Positions 53,770 through 62,964 are shown, counted from the first letter of the stretch. The stretch: DNA of 64,000 nucleotides from Bradyrhizobium sp. CCBAU 53351 (GCF_015291745.1 NZ_CP030059.1:6351501-6415500), one strand, 5' to 3'. Notes: generated by a model not told the origin, from the letters alone. Translations and numbers: made by a program.

Positions 53770-54684
53770 TCAGCGCCCTTGTTCCAGCTGCCGCTTCTGC
53801 AGCCGCTCATAAAGCAGCAGCGGCACCAGCAGCACGACCAGCAACACGACGGCCGCGGCGGACGCGACCGGCCAATCCTTGTTGGTGAAGAATTCGAGCC
53901 ACAGGGACTGGCCGATCATCAGCGAATTGGAGCCGGCCAGAAGATCCGGAATGACGAACTCGCCGACGATCGGGATGAAGCACAGCAGCACGCCGGCGCC
54001 GACGCCAGGCAGCGACAACGGAAAGGTGACGAGCCAGAACACCTGCCAGGGCGGAGCACCGAGATCGCCGGCCGCCTCCTCCAGCGCCGGCTCCATCTTG
54101 GCGAGCGTGGCGTAGAGCGGCAGGATCATGAACGGCAGATAGGAATAGACGATGCCGATATACATCGCGCTGTCGGTGGAGAGCCAGACCACGGGCTGGC
54201 TGACCAGGTGCAAAGCCAGCAGGATCTGGTTGAGCAGGCCGTCGTGCTGGAGGATGTTGATCCAGGCATAGATGCGGATCAGGAACGAGGTCCAGAACGG
54301 CACGATCACCAGCACCATCGCCACCGCCTGCCAAGCCTTCGGCAGTCGCGCCATGCCATAGGCGATGGGATAGCCGATCAGCAGCAACAGGGCGGTGGCC
54401 GTCACCGCAACGGTGAGGCTGCGCACATAGGCGAACACGTAGATATCGTCGGAAGCGAGCAGCTTGAAATTATCGATGGAGAGCGTGGCAAAGGCCGCCC
54501 TGAGCGCATCCCATCCTGCCGTCAGGTCGAACACCGGCTCATAGGGCGGCTGCGCGATCGCCGTCTGCGACAGGCTGATCTTCAGCACGAAGGCGAACGG
54601 CACCAGGAAGAACAGCACCATCCAGACATAGGGGGCGATCGCGGCGAAGCGCGCCGGGCGCGCGAAGATGCGGCGGGCGCTCAT
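53770..54684 (-). CDS. ABC importer permease, PotH type
   Basis: A 304-residue permease. It has the PotH/PotB opening IAPYVWMVLFFLVPFAFVLK and then ISLSQTAIAQPPYEPVFDL. The EAA loop is ALEEAAGDLGAPPWQVFWLV followed by TFPLSLPG. FIPIVGEFVIPDLLAGSNSL is the constant stretch of polyamine permeases. ATG 54684 overlaps the stop of the ATPase gene (ATGA). Substrate is probably a polyamine or a related cation by family; no binding protein is adjacent to confirm it. Confidence 0.92.
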   Translation of the reverse strand: MSARRIFARPARFAAIAPYVWMVLFFLVPFAFVLKISLSQTAIAQPPYEPVFDLTAGWDALRAAFATLSIDNFKLLASDDIYVFAYVRSLTVAVTATALLLLIGYPIAYGMARLPKAWQAVAMVLVIVPFWTSFLIRIYAWINILQHDGLLNQILLALHLVSQPVVWLSTDSAMYIGIVYSYLPFMILPLYATLAKMEPALEEAAGDLGAPPWQVFWLVTFPLSLPGVGAGVLLCFIPIVGEFVIPDLLAGSNSLMIGQSLWLEFFTNKDWPVASAAAVVLLVVLLVPLLLYERLQKRQLEQGR

Positions 54685-55853
54685 GATTGCAGCACCACGC
54701 AATCGTCGGGAGAGAACCAGGCAACGACATGCTGATTCAGGCTGTAGGCATCGACGTCGAGGCGCGCACTGTTGGCGACGGACGCCTGCACCGTTCCGCC
54801 GGTATCGAGCTTCACCTTGTAAGTGGTGGTTCCGCCGAGATAGCAGATGTCGGCGATCACGCCATCCAGGGCGTTGATCGCGTTTTCACGGCCGGCCTCG
54901 CTCACCGGGCCCCGGCGCGACAGCTTGACCTTCTCGGGACGAATCGCGATCGAGAATCGTCCCGCGCCGACCGGTTCGCGGGGTTCGGCGACCACCAACG
55001 TGCCCGCATCACGCGTGCCGACGACCAGACGATGACCGTCGCGCAATTTGGTCTCGCCGTCGAACAGATTGACGTCGCCGACGAACTCCGCGATCCAGCG
55101 CGAGCGCGGCGCCTCGTAGAGCTCGCGGGGGCTCGCGACCTGCGCCAGCTTGCCTGATTTCATCACGCCGATCCGGCTCGCCATCGTCATCGCCTCCTCC
55201 TGGTCGTGCGTGACGATGATGAAGGTCATGCCGAGCCGGCGCTGCAGCTCCATCAGCTCGCCCTGCGTGCTCTCGCGCAGCTTCTTGTCGAGCGCCGCGA
55301 GCGGCTCGTCGAGCAAAAGAAGTTGTGGCCGCCGCGCCAATGCGCGGGCGAGCGCGACGCGCTGGCGCTGGCCGCCGGAGAGCTGATCGGGCTTGCGCTT
55401 CTCCAGCCCCTCGAGCTTCACCAACGCGACCATCTCGGCCACACGGGTGGCGATCTCGGCGCGCGCCATGCCGGCACGCTTCAGCCCGAAGGCGATGTTG
55501 TCGCGCACCGACAGATGCGGAAACAACGCGTAGTTCTGGAACATCATGTTGATCGGGCGCTCGTGCGGCAGCGCCTGCGCGATATCCTTGTCCCCAAGCA
55601 GGATGCGGCCCTCGTCCGGGGCCTCGAAGCCCGCGAGCATGCGCAGCAGAGTGGTCTTGCCACAACCGCTCGGACCGAGCAGCGCGAAGAACTCGCCGGC
55701 CTTGATGTCGAGCGACACGCCGTCGACGGCGCGGAACGTCCCGAACGTCTTGGCGACGTTCTCGATGCGCAGCAACGGCTGGCCCGTTGCGGGAAGCGCA
55801 TCTGCCGCGGCCGCGTCAGCCGCGCCGTCCGTTCTGGGCCACTCGTCCGTCAT
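54681..55853 (-). CDS. ABC importer ATP-binding protein, PotG type
   Basis: A 390-residue ATPase. The nucleotide domain has Walker A GPSGCGKTT, the Q-loop NMMFQNYALFPHLSV, the signature LSGGQRQR, Walker B LLLLDEPLAALD and the switch His in IVTHDQEEAMTM. The C-terminal TOBE/OB region (FVGDVNLFDGETKLRDG, RPEKVKLSRR) is of the PotA/PotG type. ATG 55853 is taken; the frame extends only to a TTG further up. It is coupled to the two permease genes, giving a system with everything except a receptor. Confidence 0.94.
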   Translation of the reverse strand: MTDEWPRTDGAADAAAADALPATGQPLLRIENVAKTFGTFRAVDGVSLDIKAGEFFALLGPSGCGKTTLLRMLAGFEAPDEGRILLGDKDIAQALPHERPINMMFQNYALFPHLSVRDNIAFGLKRAGMARAEIATRVAEMVALVKLEGLEKRKPDQLSGGQRQRVALARALARRPQLLLLDEPLAALDKKLRESTQGELMELQRRLGMTFIIVTHDQEEAMTMASRIGVMKSGKLAQVASPRELYEAPRSRWIAEFVGDVNLFDGETKLRDGHRLVVGTRDAGTLVVAEPREPVGAGRFSIAIRPEKVKLSRRGPVSEAGRENAINALDGVIADICYLGGTTTYKVKLDTGGTVQASVANSARLDVDAYSLNQHVVAWFSPDDCVVLQS

Positions 55854-55928
55854 GTTCCCTGCCAACCCCGATTCCGCCGCACGCTAGCGGCCGATCGTCC
55901 CCAGCTCAACCGGTTCGGGGCGGGTCGT

Positions 55929-57389
55929 TCACATCACATTCGCCATGAACGCGCCGAGCGCCTCACGATCGGCCGCCGGCATAGTCAGGCCGAGCTTGGA
56001 GCGGCGCCAGAGGACATCATCCGGAAAACGTGCCCATTCGTGGGCCATGAGATAGCGCACCTCCGCGCCGGTCAGTTCGGGGCCGAAGGCGGGGCCGAGT
56101 TCGTCGCGGCTCTTTGCTTCGCCCAGCACCGCCGGCAGCCGCGCCCCATAGGCCCCGACCAGGCGCTGGGCCTGCGTCTCCGTGAGGAAGCGCCATCGAT
56201 CGCGCGCAAGGTCGACTTCGGTGTCGAAGCGATCCCAGGCGAAATCGCCGCCAGGCAGCACGGCGGCGGCCGTCCAGGGCGGCGACATCGGATAGAATGG
56301 CGTCAACTTCGTCACCGCCTGCTCGGCACGCAGGCGCGAGGTGGTAACGTCGCCGCCAAACATCGTGATCAGCGGCGCCTTGCGTCGGCGGGCATGGAAC
56401 AGCATCGCGCCGTCGCGTCCCCGCGCGGACGCCAGCGTCAGGTTGACGCCGGAAACCGTCCGAACCACGTCGGTCGGCGAAATGCGGTCGCGGAAATAGC
56501 GGCTGGCCGCCTCGCAGAGATAGCTGACATCGGCCCCCGGCATTGCGACGATCGCGGGATCTCCGGTGAAGGCATGCGTGACCGTGCCGATCAGCGTGAA
56601 CGCGCGCTCGAACGGCTGAGCGAAGATCAGTCGTCCATCGTGGTTCTGAAACACGTAGACATTCTCGGAGTCGAACAGCCTGGGCACGACGATCTGACTC
56701 ATCTGCGTAGCCGCCATAGCCGGCTGCGGCTGCCGCAGCACGGTGTCGGCGACCATCGACGTCCAGCCCCCGGTCGCGTTGGCCAGCGCCCGGGCCGTGA
56801 TCGTGCGGCGATGGCCGCGATCGACCACCGCGAGCCGCCAGACGTCGGTTCGATCGGCGCGCACGCAGCGCGCCCCCGTGCGGATCGCGGCACCGCGCTC
56901 GGATGCATCCAGCGCGGTGAGCACGACCAGGCGGGAATCGTCGACGACGCAGTCCGAATATTCGAAGGCCGTGCCGAATGGGCGCTTCAGCGCGTTGCCG
57001 ACCGGATGATGGGTGATGTCGAGGGTCACAGATCCAGGCAGGCCGTTCCGGCTGGTGAGGCCGTCATAGAGGAACAAGCCGGCGCGCAGCAGCCATGGCG
57101 GACGCTCGTCGGAATGCGCGGGGATCACGAAGCGCATCGGCCGCACGAGATGCGGGGCGATGGAAAGCCAGATCGGACGCTCGGCCAGCGACCGGCGCAC
57201 CCGCCAGAACCCGCGCCGCTCCAGCACCGACAGATCGCCGTGGATCAGCCGCGGTGTCGCCGAGGACGCCGCGCCGCCGAGATCGCCCTGCTCGAACAGA
57301 ATGACCCGCAGACCACGGCCGGCCGCATCGCGCGCGAGACTGACACCGTTCAGGCCGCCGCCGATGATCGCAAGGTCGTAATCCGCCAT
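55929..57389 (-). CDS. glpD: Glycerol-3-phosphate dehydrogenase (GlpD-like), divergent
   Basis: An FAD-dependent membrane-associated dehydrogenase of 486 residues that would oxidise glycerol-3-phosphate to dihydroxyacetone phosphate. It has the FAD motif DLAIIGGGLNGVSLARDAAG near residue 4. LEQGDLGGAASS-type sequence follows (ILFEQGDLGGAASSATPRLI), then HGDLSVLE where most GlpD read HGGLRYLE. Later come ANATGGWTSMVAD and a DAO_C-like C-terminus with LMAHEWARFPDDVLWRRSKL. The last stretch is the typical E-x-A-x-x-x-x-D-x-L-x-R-R-T/S. The changed HGGLRYLE motif makes substrate identity less sure. It lies 75 bp upstream of the potG-like gene on the same strand. Confidence 0.85.
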   Translation of the reverse strand: MADYDLAIIGGGLNGVSLARDAAGRGLRVILFEQGDLGGAASSATPRLIHGDLSVLERRGFWRVRRSLAERPIWLSIAPHLVRPMRFVIPAHSDERPPWLLRAGLFLYDGLTSRNGLPGSVTLDITHHPVGNALKRPFGTAFEYSDCVVDDSRLVVLTALDASERGAAIRTGARCVRADRTDVWRLAVVDRGHRRTITARALANATGGWTSMVADTVLRQPQPAMAATQMSQIVVPRLFDSENVYVFQNHDGRLIFAQPFERAFTLIGTVTHAFTGDPAIVAMPGADVSYLCEAASRYFRDRISPTDVVRTVSGVNLTLASARGRDGAMLFHARRRKAPLITMFGGDVTTSRLRAEQAVTKLTPFYPMSPPWTAAAVLPGGDFAWDRFDTEVDLARDRWRFLTETQAQRLVGAYGARLPAVLGEAKSRDELGPAFGPELTGAEVRYLMAHEWARFPDDVLWRRSKLGLTMPAADREALGAFMANVM

Positions 57390-57425
57390 GAAGCCGTCGA
57401 GAAGGAGCGAAGCGCTCCTTGATGA

Positions 57426-60113
57426 TTAGCCGGTCTTGAGCGCAAGCTCCATGACCTCGGCGCGACCGACAAGACCGGCATATTTGCCGATCGGCAGCGG
57501 CTTGCCGAGCAGATAGCCCTGCACGCCGTCGCAGCCCTCCTTGGCGAGGAAGGCGAGTTGCTCGACCGTTTCGACGCCCTCGGCGATGATCGACATGTCG
57601 AGGCCATGGCCGAGATCGATCACCGCACGGACGATCGCAGCCGATTGCGGGTTGCGGCCGAGATTGATGATGAAGGCGCGGTCGATCTTGATCTTGTCGA
57701 ACGGGAACGCCTGTAGGTAGCTCAGGGAAGAATAACCGCTGCCGAAATCGTCCATCGAGATCCGAACGCCAAGCGCCTTCAATCGGCGCAGCAGCGCGAG
57801 GCCCCGGTCGAAATCTTCGATCAGCACGCCCTCGGTGATCTCCAGCTCGAGCCGGCCGGGTGCAAGGCCGGTCTCGATCAGGATCGAATGGACGAGGCCA
57901 ACCACGTCGCCGTGCATGAACTGCGCCGGCGACAGATTGACCGCGACCTGGAGCGGCTTCGGCCAGGACGCCGCCTCGCGGCAGGCCTCGCGCAGGATCC
58001 ACTCGCCCATCTCGACGATCAGGCCGCTCTCCTCGGCGATCGGAATGAATTCGGCCGGCGAGACCTGGCCGCGCACCGGATGCTGCCAGCGCGCCAGTGC
58101 CTCGAAGCCGATGATCTCGCTCTCGGCGACGCTGTGGCCCGCAGCCCCCTGCGGCTGGAAGGCAAGCGAGAGCTCGCCGTTCTTGATCGCCATTGAGAGG
58201 TCCTGGTGCAGCACGCGGCGATCGCGGATCTGTTGGTCCATCTCCGGCTGGTAGAGGCTGATTGTGCCGCGGGACTTCTGCTTGGCCCGGAACAGCGCCG
58301 CACCCGCATTGGCGAGCAGCGAGGCGCCGTCAGCACCATTGTGCGGGAAGACCGCCATGCCGGTGGTGGCGCCGGCGCGAACCGCCCGGCCGTCGATCTG
58401 GAATTCCTTCGCGACGGCTTCGCCGAGGTGCTGCGCCAGCGCGAGGCCCGAATCCGGCTGCTTGCCGTCGATGATGAGGCCGAATTCGTCGCCGGAGAGG
58501 CGCGCGACCACGCCGCCGCGGGCGGAGTCCTGAAGCCGCTGGGCCACTTCGACCAGGAGCTTGTCGCCGAGTGCGTGGCCGAAGACGTCGTTGACCTCCT
58601 TGAGGCCGTCGAGGTCGACGCAGAGGACGGCGAACTCCTCGTCGGTGCCTTCGCAGGCCTCGATCATCTGGGTCAACGCCTGCAGGAAGGCGGCGCGGTT
58701 CGGCAAATCGGTGAGGCCGTCGTGATAGGCCATGTGCGCCATGCGCGACTCGGTCTGCCGGCGGTCGGTGACGTCCTCGTGGGTCTTGATCAGATATTGC
58801 GGCTCGCCGGTATCGCCGAGCACGGTGGCGCGGCGGGTCAGGAACAGCCGCAGCCCGTCCTTAGTGGAGATCGGGTGCTCCTCGGTGATCATCCCGCGTT
58901 TCTTGATCGCGGCCTCGTCGCGCGCGATGATCAGCTTGGCTTCCTTGGGGTTGAAGATGTCGGACGCCGTCAGGCCCGTGGCTTCCTCGCGCCTGCGATT
59001 GAGGATCGTCTCGGCGCTGCGGTTGGCGAGCAGATAGCGGCCATCCTTGACCTGCTCGACGATCAGGGCCACCGGGATGTTGTCGACCACCAGTTCGAGG
59101 AACTTCTTGGTGCTCTCCAGCTCCTTCGAAAGCGAGCGGCGGTCGGTGATGTCCTCGAACACGAGCATCAGGAATTCGGGCTTGTTGCTCTCGTCGCGGA
59201 CCACGATCCGGATCGAGGCGACCATGCGCCGCTCGCCGCCGCGGTCGACCTCGAATTCGTTGCGGAACTGGCCGTCCGGCGAATTGAGCGCCGCCCGGTC
59301 GGTCGCCTCGATGCTGGCAGCCGAAACCGACGCGAACAGCTCGCGCGCATTCTTGCCGACGACGTGGTCGCGCGAGAAGCCCCAGAACCGCTCATAGGCA
59401 CTGTTGGCGAAGATATAGCGGCCATCCTCGATGTTCTTCGCGGCCACGCAGGCCGGGACGTTGTCCAGCACCGTTTCGAGGAACTGCTTGGTCGAGGCGA
59501 GCTGCCGCGACAGCCGCCGCTGCTCGCTGACGTCGAGATGCGTCGCCACCGAGCCGCCGTTCGGCAGCACGAAATATTTCACCAGGATGGCCCGCCCGTC
59601 CGGCAGCTCGGTGATCAGGCCGTTGGTGCTGGCCGCCTTCTCATAGAACTCGTCGTCGGAGGCCACGCCGAGCACCCCGCGCTTGCGCCGCAGCTCGAGG
59701 AGTTCATAGCCGTTCATGTTGGCCCAGATGTCCGAGCGCGTCAGGCCGTAAATCTCGAGATAGCGGTCGTTGCAGAAGATGATGCGGCGCTGCGAATCCG
59801 TCATCACCACGCCCTGATTGAGATTGTTCATGGCGGAAGAGACGAAGGCGTTGCGCCGCAGCTGCAAGCGCCTGGTTCGGCGCAGCGAGGAATGGATCCA
59901 CAGCGCGATCGCGGCCAGGAAGGCACAAACGACGATGCCCGCGATCAGGACTTCCCAGACCACGTTGGGATCGAGCTGACCAAGATAGCTCGGCGCGGCG
60001 AAGCCGTCCGACAGCGCATAGGCGCGCGCGGGCGCAACCGTGCCGGCCAGGCACACAACGGCCTGCACAGCAATCGGAAGCGTGCTGCCCTCGTGCCAGT
60101 TCTTCTCAGCCAT
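57426..60113 (-). CDS. Membrane PAS-PAS-PAS-GGDEF-EAL protein (c-di-GMP turnover)
   Basis: An 895-residue signalling protein. A leader-like segment and one helix come first (VVWEVLIAGIVVCAFLAAIA near residue 55). Three PAS units follow (MNNLNQGVVMTDSQRRIIFC; LETVLDNVPACVAAKNIEDG; LELVVDNIPVALIVEQVKDG). The GGDEF domain has ARLSGDEFGLI with S for the first G and no RxxD inhibitory site five residues before it. The EAL domain looks active: GFEALARWQHP, VNLSPAQF, LELEITEG, MDDFGSGYSSL, DKIKIDRAFI, AEGVET and VQGYLLGKPL are all present. Phosphodiesterase activity is likely; cyclase activity is uncertain. Confidence 0.92.
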   Translation of the reverse strand: MAEKNWHEGSTLPIAVQAVVCLAGTVAPARAYALSDGFAAPSYLGQLDPNVVWEVLIAGIVVCAFLAAIALWIHSSLRRTRRLQLRRNAFVSSAMNNLNQGVVMTDSQRRIIFCNDRYLEIYGLTRSDIWANMNGYELLELRRKRGVLGVASDDEFYEKAASTNGLITELPDGRAILVKYFVLPNGGSVATHLDVSEQRRLSRQLASTKQFLETVLDNVPACVAAKNIEDGRYIFANSAYERFWGFSRDHVVGKNARELFASVSAASIEATDRAALNSPDGQFRNEFEVDRGGERRMVASIRIVVRDESNKPEFLMLVFEDITDRRSLSKELESTKKFLELVVDNIPVALIVEQVKDGRYLLANRSAETILNRRREEATGLTASDIFNPKEAKLIIARDEAAIKKRGMITEEHPISTKDGLRLFLTRRATVLGDTGEPQYLIKTHEDVTDRRQTESRMAHMAYHDGLTDLPNRAAFLQALTQMIEACEGTDEEFAVLCVDLDGLKEVNDVFGHALGDKLLVEVAQRLQDSARGGVVARLSGDEFGLIIDGKQPDSGLALAQHLGEAVAKEFQIDGRAVRAGATTGMAVFPHNGADGASLLANAGAALFRAKQKSRGTISLYQPEMDQQIRDRRVLHQDLSMAIKNGELSLAFQPQGAAGHSVAESEIIGFEALARWQHPVRGQVSPAEFIPIAEESGLIVEMGEWILREACREAASWPKPLQVAVNLSPAQFMHGDVVGLVHSILIETGLAPGRLELEITEGVLIEDFDRGLALLRRLKALGVRISMDDFGSGYSSLSYLQAFPFDKIKIDRAFIINLGRNPQSAAIVRAVIDLGHGLDMSIIAEGVETVEQLAFLAKEGCDGVQGYLLGKPLPIGKYAGLVGRAEVMELALKTG

Positions 60114-60315
60114 CAGCCACCCGCGATTTCAACGTCGGATTGTCTGGCTTCCCGGGTTTGGATCGGGTAAACGCCTGTACGCGCAACAGAAAAATGTGAC
60201 GTGAAATACGGCAATTGCCCTGACATGATAAATTCTTCCTTAACGGAAAGCGGCCCCGCGCCATTCGTTCCGGGCCTGATGCCACCGGCGCGGCCAGCGG
60301 ACATGCTGCACAACC

Positions 60316-61419
60316 ATGGATAGGGTCGATTGCGTCGTCGTCGGAGCCGGCGTGGTCGGGCTCGCGGTGGCCCGAAAGCTGGCGCAGGCCGGGCGCGAGG
60401 TCATCGTGCTCGAGGCGGCCGAGGCGATCGGCACCATCACCTCCTCGCGCAACAGCGAGGTGATCCATGCCGGCATCTACTACCGCGCCGGGAGCTGGAT
60501 GGCGCGCATGTGCGTCGACGGCAAGCACGCGCTCTACCGCTACTGTGCCGAGCGCGGCATCCCGCACAAGAACTGCGGCAAGCTGATCGTCGCGACCAGC
60601 CCGCAGGAGACCGCCAAGCTGCAATCGATCAAGGCGCATGCCGAGGCCAATGGCGTGCTCGACATGCAGCTGCTCGCGGGCGAGGCGGCACGCGCGCTGG
60701 AGCCGGCGCTGGCCTGCGACGCCGCACTGCTGTCGCCTTCGACGGGCATCATCGACAGCCACGCCTACATGCTGTCGCTGCGCGGCGAAGCCGAGGCGGC
60801 AGGCGCCGCCTTCGCGTTTCACACCCCGCTGGTCCGTGCCAAGGCGGCCGGCGGCGTCATCGAGATCGAGGCCGGCGGCGAGGCGCCGATGACGCTGCAA
60901 TGCGGCCTGCTCGTCAACGCCGCTGGGCTCTCGGCGACGGCGGTAGCGCGCAACATCGACGGCATGCCGCTGGACCGCATTCCACCGGCCTATCTCGCCA
61001 AGGGAAATTACTTCAGCTGCAATGCCAAGGCGCCGTTCTCGCGCCTGATCTATCCGGTGCCCGAACCCGGCGGACTTGGCGTGCACCTGACGCTGGACAT
61101 GGCCGGCCAGGCGCGCTTCGGCCCCGACGTCGAGTGGATCGAGACGATCGATTACGAGGTCGATCCGTCGCGTGCCGAGCGGTTCTATCCGGCGATCCGC
61201 AAATACTGGCCGACACTGCCTGACGGCGCGTTGATGCCGAGCTATTCAGGCATCCGGCCGAAGATCGTGCCGCCCGCGGTGGCCACGCAAGACTTCTTGA
61301 TGCAGGGGCCGCGCGATCACGGCATCGCAGGTCTGGTCAATCTGTTCGGCATCGAATCGCCGGGTCTGACGTCGTCGCTCGCGATCGCCGATCACGTCGC
61401 CGAGCTCGTAGACGTCTAG
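60316..61419 (+). CDS. FAD-dependent oxidoreductase, L-2-hydroxyglutarate oxidase (LhgO)-like
   Basis: A 367-residue protein of the DAO fold. FAD motif [20 protein letters not shown] is at residue 5. [20 protein letters not shown] then HAGIYY is the standard LhgO/YgaF string ([14 protein letters not shown]). Later come [12 protein letters not shown] and [20 protein letters not shown], then [20 protein letters not shown] and [20 protein letters not shown]. Homologues oxidise L-2-hydroxyglutarate or similar hydroxy acids. It is divergent from the PAS-GGDEF-EAL gene across 202 bp. Confidence 0.9.
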   Translation: MDRVDCVVVGAGVVGLAVARKLAQAGREVIVLEAAEAIGTITSSRNSEVIHAGIYYRAGSWMARMCVDGKHALYRYCAERGIPHKNCGKLIVATSPQETAKLQSIKAHAEANGVLDMQLLAGEAARALEPALACDAALLSPSTGIIDSHAYMLSLRGEAEAAGAAFAFHTPLVRAKAAGGVIEIEAGGEAPMTLQCGLLVNAAGLSATAVARNIDGMPLDRIPPAYLAKGNYFSCNAKAPFSRLIYPVPEPGGLGVHLTLDMAGQARFGPDVEWIETIDYEVDPSRAERFYPAIRKYWPTLPDGALMPSYSGIRPKIVPPAVATQDFLMQGPRDHGIAGLVNLFGIESPGLTSSLAIADHVAELVDV

Positions 61420-61492
61420 GCTCGCAGGCCTCTAGAGCACCGAGACGAAGTCCAAAAGCCGCGCGCATGGCTTTGCGCGGTGCGCACCCCTT

Positions 61493-61527
61493 CAGCAGGG
61501 ATGAGCGGAAAGCTCTCATCCCTGCTG
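61493..61527. other. 13-bp stem hairpin between convergent genes
   Basis: CAGCAGGGATGAG and CTCATCCCTGCTG are perfect complements around a 9-nt loop (CGGAAAGCT). It lies between the LhgO-like gene and the convergent DUF465 gene, so it may end one or both transcripts; no T-run is seen. Confidence 0.6.
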
Positions 61528-61566
61528 GATAAGGGTACGATCAACTCTACGCTGTTACGGGGGTTA

Positions 61567-61746
61567 CTAGTGGAGCGTGTCGCCGTGCTTCAGACGCTCG
61601 ATCTGGTCCTTGACCATCAACTTCCGGCGCTTCAACTCAACAATTTGCAGGTCGTCTGTTGAAAGGTGCACGAGAGCTTCGTGCAATTCGTTTTCCAGAA
61701 GTTTGTGCTTCCGTTCCAATTCAACGAGATGTGCCTGAATTGTCAT
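61567..61746 (-). CDS. DUF465 (YdcH-like) small coiled-coil protein
   Basis: A 59-residue protein: MTIQAHLVELERKHKLLENE, then LHEALVHLSTDDLQIVELKR, then RKLMVKDQIERLKHGDTLH. L-E-x-K-H-x-x-L-E-x-E-L in the first helix and L-K-x-x-K-L-x-x-K-D-x-I-E-x-L in the second are the DUF465 signature: two helices forming an antiparallel coiled coil. The function is unknown. GAGGAGG lies before ATG 61746. A second DUF465 gene starts 331 bp away in the opposite direction. Confidence 0.85.
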   Translation of the reverse strand: MTIQAHLVELERKHKLLENELHEALVHLSTDDLQIVELKRRKLMVKDQIERLKHGDTLH

Positions 61747-62076
61747 TCGAAACCTCCTCGGTAGGGTTGAACCTCAGGATTCGATCCGGACAATGAAGTC
61801 TACATCACCGATTCGTTCTGTCGATGGGTATCCGTCGTCGCAGCTTCATTTTTGAAAATTCATATGTAACGAAGCGTGAGTAAAGGAACCCCGCGGGAAA
61901 AATCCATGATATCAATGCGCTTGCGCGGCCCCGTCAGCGCTCCTCAGAAATATGTTGCGGGAGATCGGCGAGGAGGGATCGCAGATCGCTTGCGATCACG
62001 CCGCGCAAGGACGATAATTTCCACAGGGCATCCACAGCCTTAGTCTCACGCCTATCGGTTTTCGGCCACCGCAGAC
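61747..62076. other. Intergenic region between two divergent DUF465 genes
   Basis: This 330-bp gap must contain both promoters. It has an AT-rich stretch (about 61850-61880) and a short repeat, GATCGCA ... TGCGATC, near 61977-62000. I see no open frame with coding character and no recognised operator. Confidence 0.5.
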
Positions 62077-62283
62077 ATGACCAATGAAGACGAGCGTGAG
62101 CTCGAAGCCGAGCTCACCCGGTTGCAGCAGGAACACCGAGATCTCGATGCGGCGATCGATGCACTGCATCAATCGCCCGCCCCCGACCTGTTGCGGCTGC
62201 AGCGGTTGAAGAAGCGCAAGCTGTTGTTGCGCGACCGCATCGCGTTCATCGAAGACCAGATTACCCCGGACATCATCGCCTGA
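62077..62283 (+). CDS. DUF465 (YdcH-like) small coiled-coil protein
   Basis: A 68-residue protein with the two-helix DUF465 plan: DERELEAELTRLQQEHRDLD, AAIDALHQSPAPDLLRLQRL, then KKRKLLLRDRIAFIEDQITP. K-K-R-K-L-x-L-R-D-R-I is the family hallmark in the second helix. The protein is a diverged paralogue of the leftward gene at 61567-61746. Cytosolic, no known role. Two further small genes follow on the same strand. Confidence 0.85.
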   Translation: MTNEDERELEAELTRLQQEHRDLDAAIDALHQSPAPDLLRLQRLKKRKLLLRDRIAFIEDQITPDIIA

Positions 62284-62396
62284 TCCACAGACCGCGCGCG
62301 ACGACTCTGCTGGGCATCGAATCCGCTTGACTCAAAAAGAACAAAATAAGAACATTCGGATACCCAACGCCCCCTGGAACGCCCGAGGAAACGCAG

Positions 62397-62615
62397 ATGT
62401 CGACAGCCGCCCTTCTCGACAACAGCCACTATGAACAGGCCTGCGACCAGGCCATCGCGATGTGCGACGGCAATCTGCGCAGCACCATCAAGGCGCTGAT
62501 CATGGCCAACGAATATCTGGAAGCCGAACTGGAGGAATTGCAGGCGGCGATCTCCGCCGGCTGCATTCCGGACACCTCCCGCAGCAAGACGCGGAGCAAG
62601 AGCAGCGCCGCTTGA
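62397..62615 (+). CDS. Conserved hypothetical protein, 72 aa
   Basis: The product reads STAALLDNSHYEQACDQAIA near the start. A helix with MANEYLEAELEELQAAISAG and a Ser/Lys/Arg tail follow. The central helix is strongly acidic and could form a coiled coil. I recognise it only as a rhizobial small protein that tends to occur in short runs like this one. No function can be given. The start ATG at 62397 has weak SD support. Confidence 0.65.
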   Translation: MSTAALLDNSHYEQACDQAIAMCDGNLRSTIKALIMANEYLEAELEELQAAISAGCIPDTSRSKTRSKSSAA

Positions 62616-62637
62616 ACTTCAATATTGGAGCAACGCC

Positions 62638-62889
62638 ATGTCGGACGTGACCTATTACGTTGCAATGCCCTTTTTCATCGACGCCGACGGCTCGCCTGTC
62701 GCCGGCGCAGCGGAAGAATGTCAGAGTTCGACCTCCGCGTTGCGGCGCGCCGAGGCCTTGTCGCGCGGTGCAGGCCACATCGGTGCGGTCGCATTCAGCC
62801 GCAGCGGCGATCCCATGACCGGCGAATTCGGCGACGCCACGCTGCTGCGCAAATTCGGCAACGTGCCGGAAGATCTCGCCACGCTGTAA
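62638..62889 (+). CDS. Conserved hypothetical protein, 83 aa
   Basis: A compact soluble protein: SDVTYYVAMPFFIDADGSPV, then a helix with STSALRRAEALSRGAGHIGA, then VAFSRSGDPMTGEFGDATLL. The beta-alpha-beta pattern resembles a small single-domain fold found in alphaproteobacteria, but I cannot name a family or function. It starts 22 bp after the 72-aa gene, so the two are probably co-transcribed. GGAGCAACGCC precedes ATG 62638. Confidence 0.7.
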   Translation: MSDVTYYVAMPFFIDADGSPVAGAAEECQSSTSALRRAEALSRGAGHIGAVAFSRSGDPMTGEFGDATLLRKFGNVPEDLATL

Positions 62890-62964
62890 GGGTCGTGGCT
62901 TGATCTCTTCGGAAAGCCGCTTCACGCTTTTCGCTGACGCGGCCCTTCGGGTCCGCATCATGCT

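Noticed and set aside
55206..57422. 738-codon open frame opposite potG-like and glpD-like genes
   Set aside because: It spans two well-supported minus-strand genes and has Arg/His/Gln-rich composition without motifs, so it is a codon-bias shadow.
58206..60170. 654-codon open frame opposite the PAS-GGDEF-EAL gene
   Set aside because: The EAL, GGDEF and PAS motifs are all on the minus strand. The plus frame has no domain.
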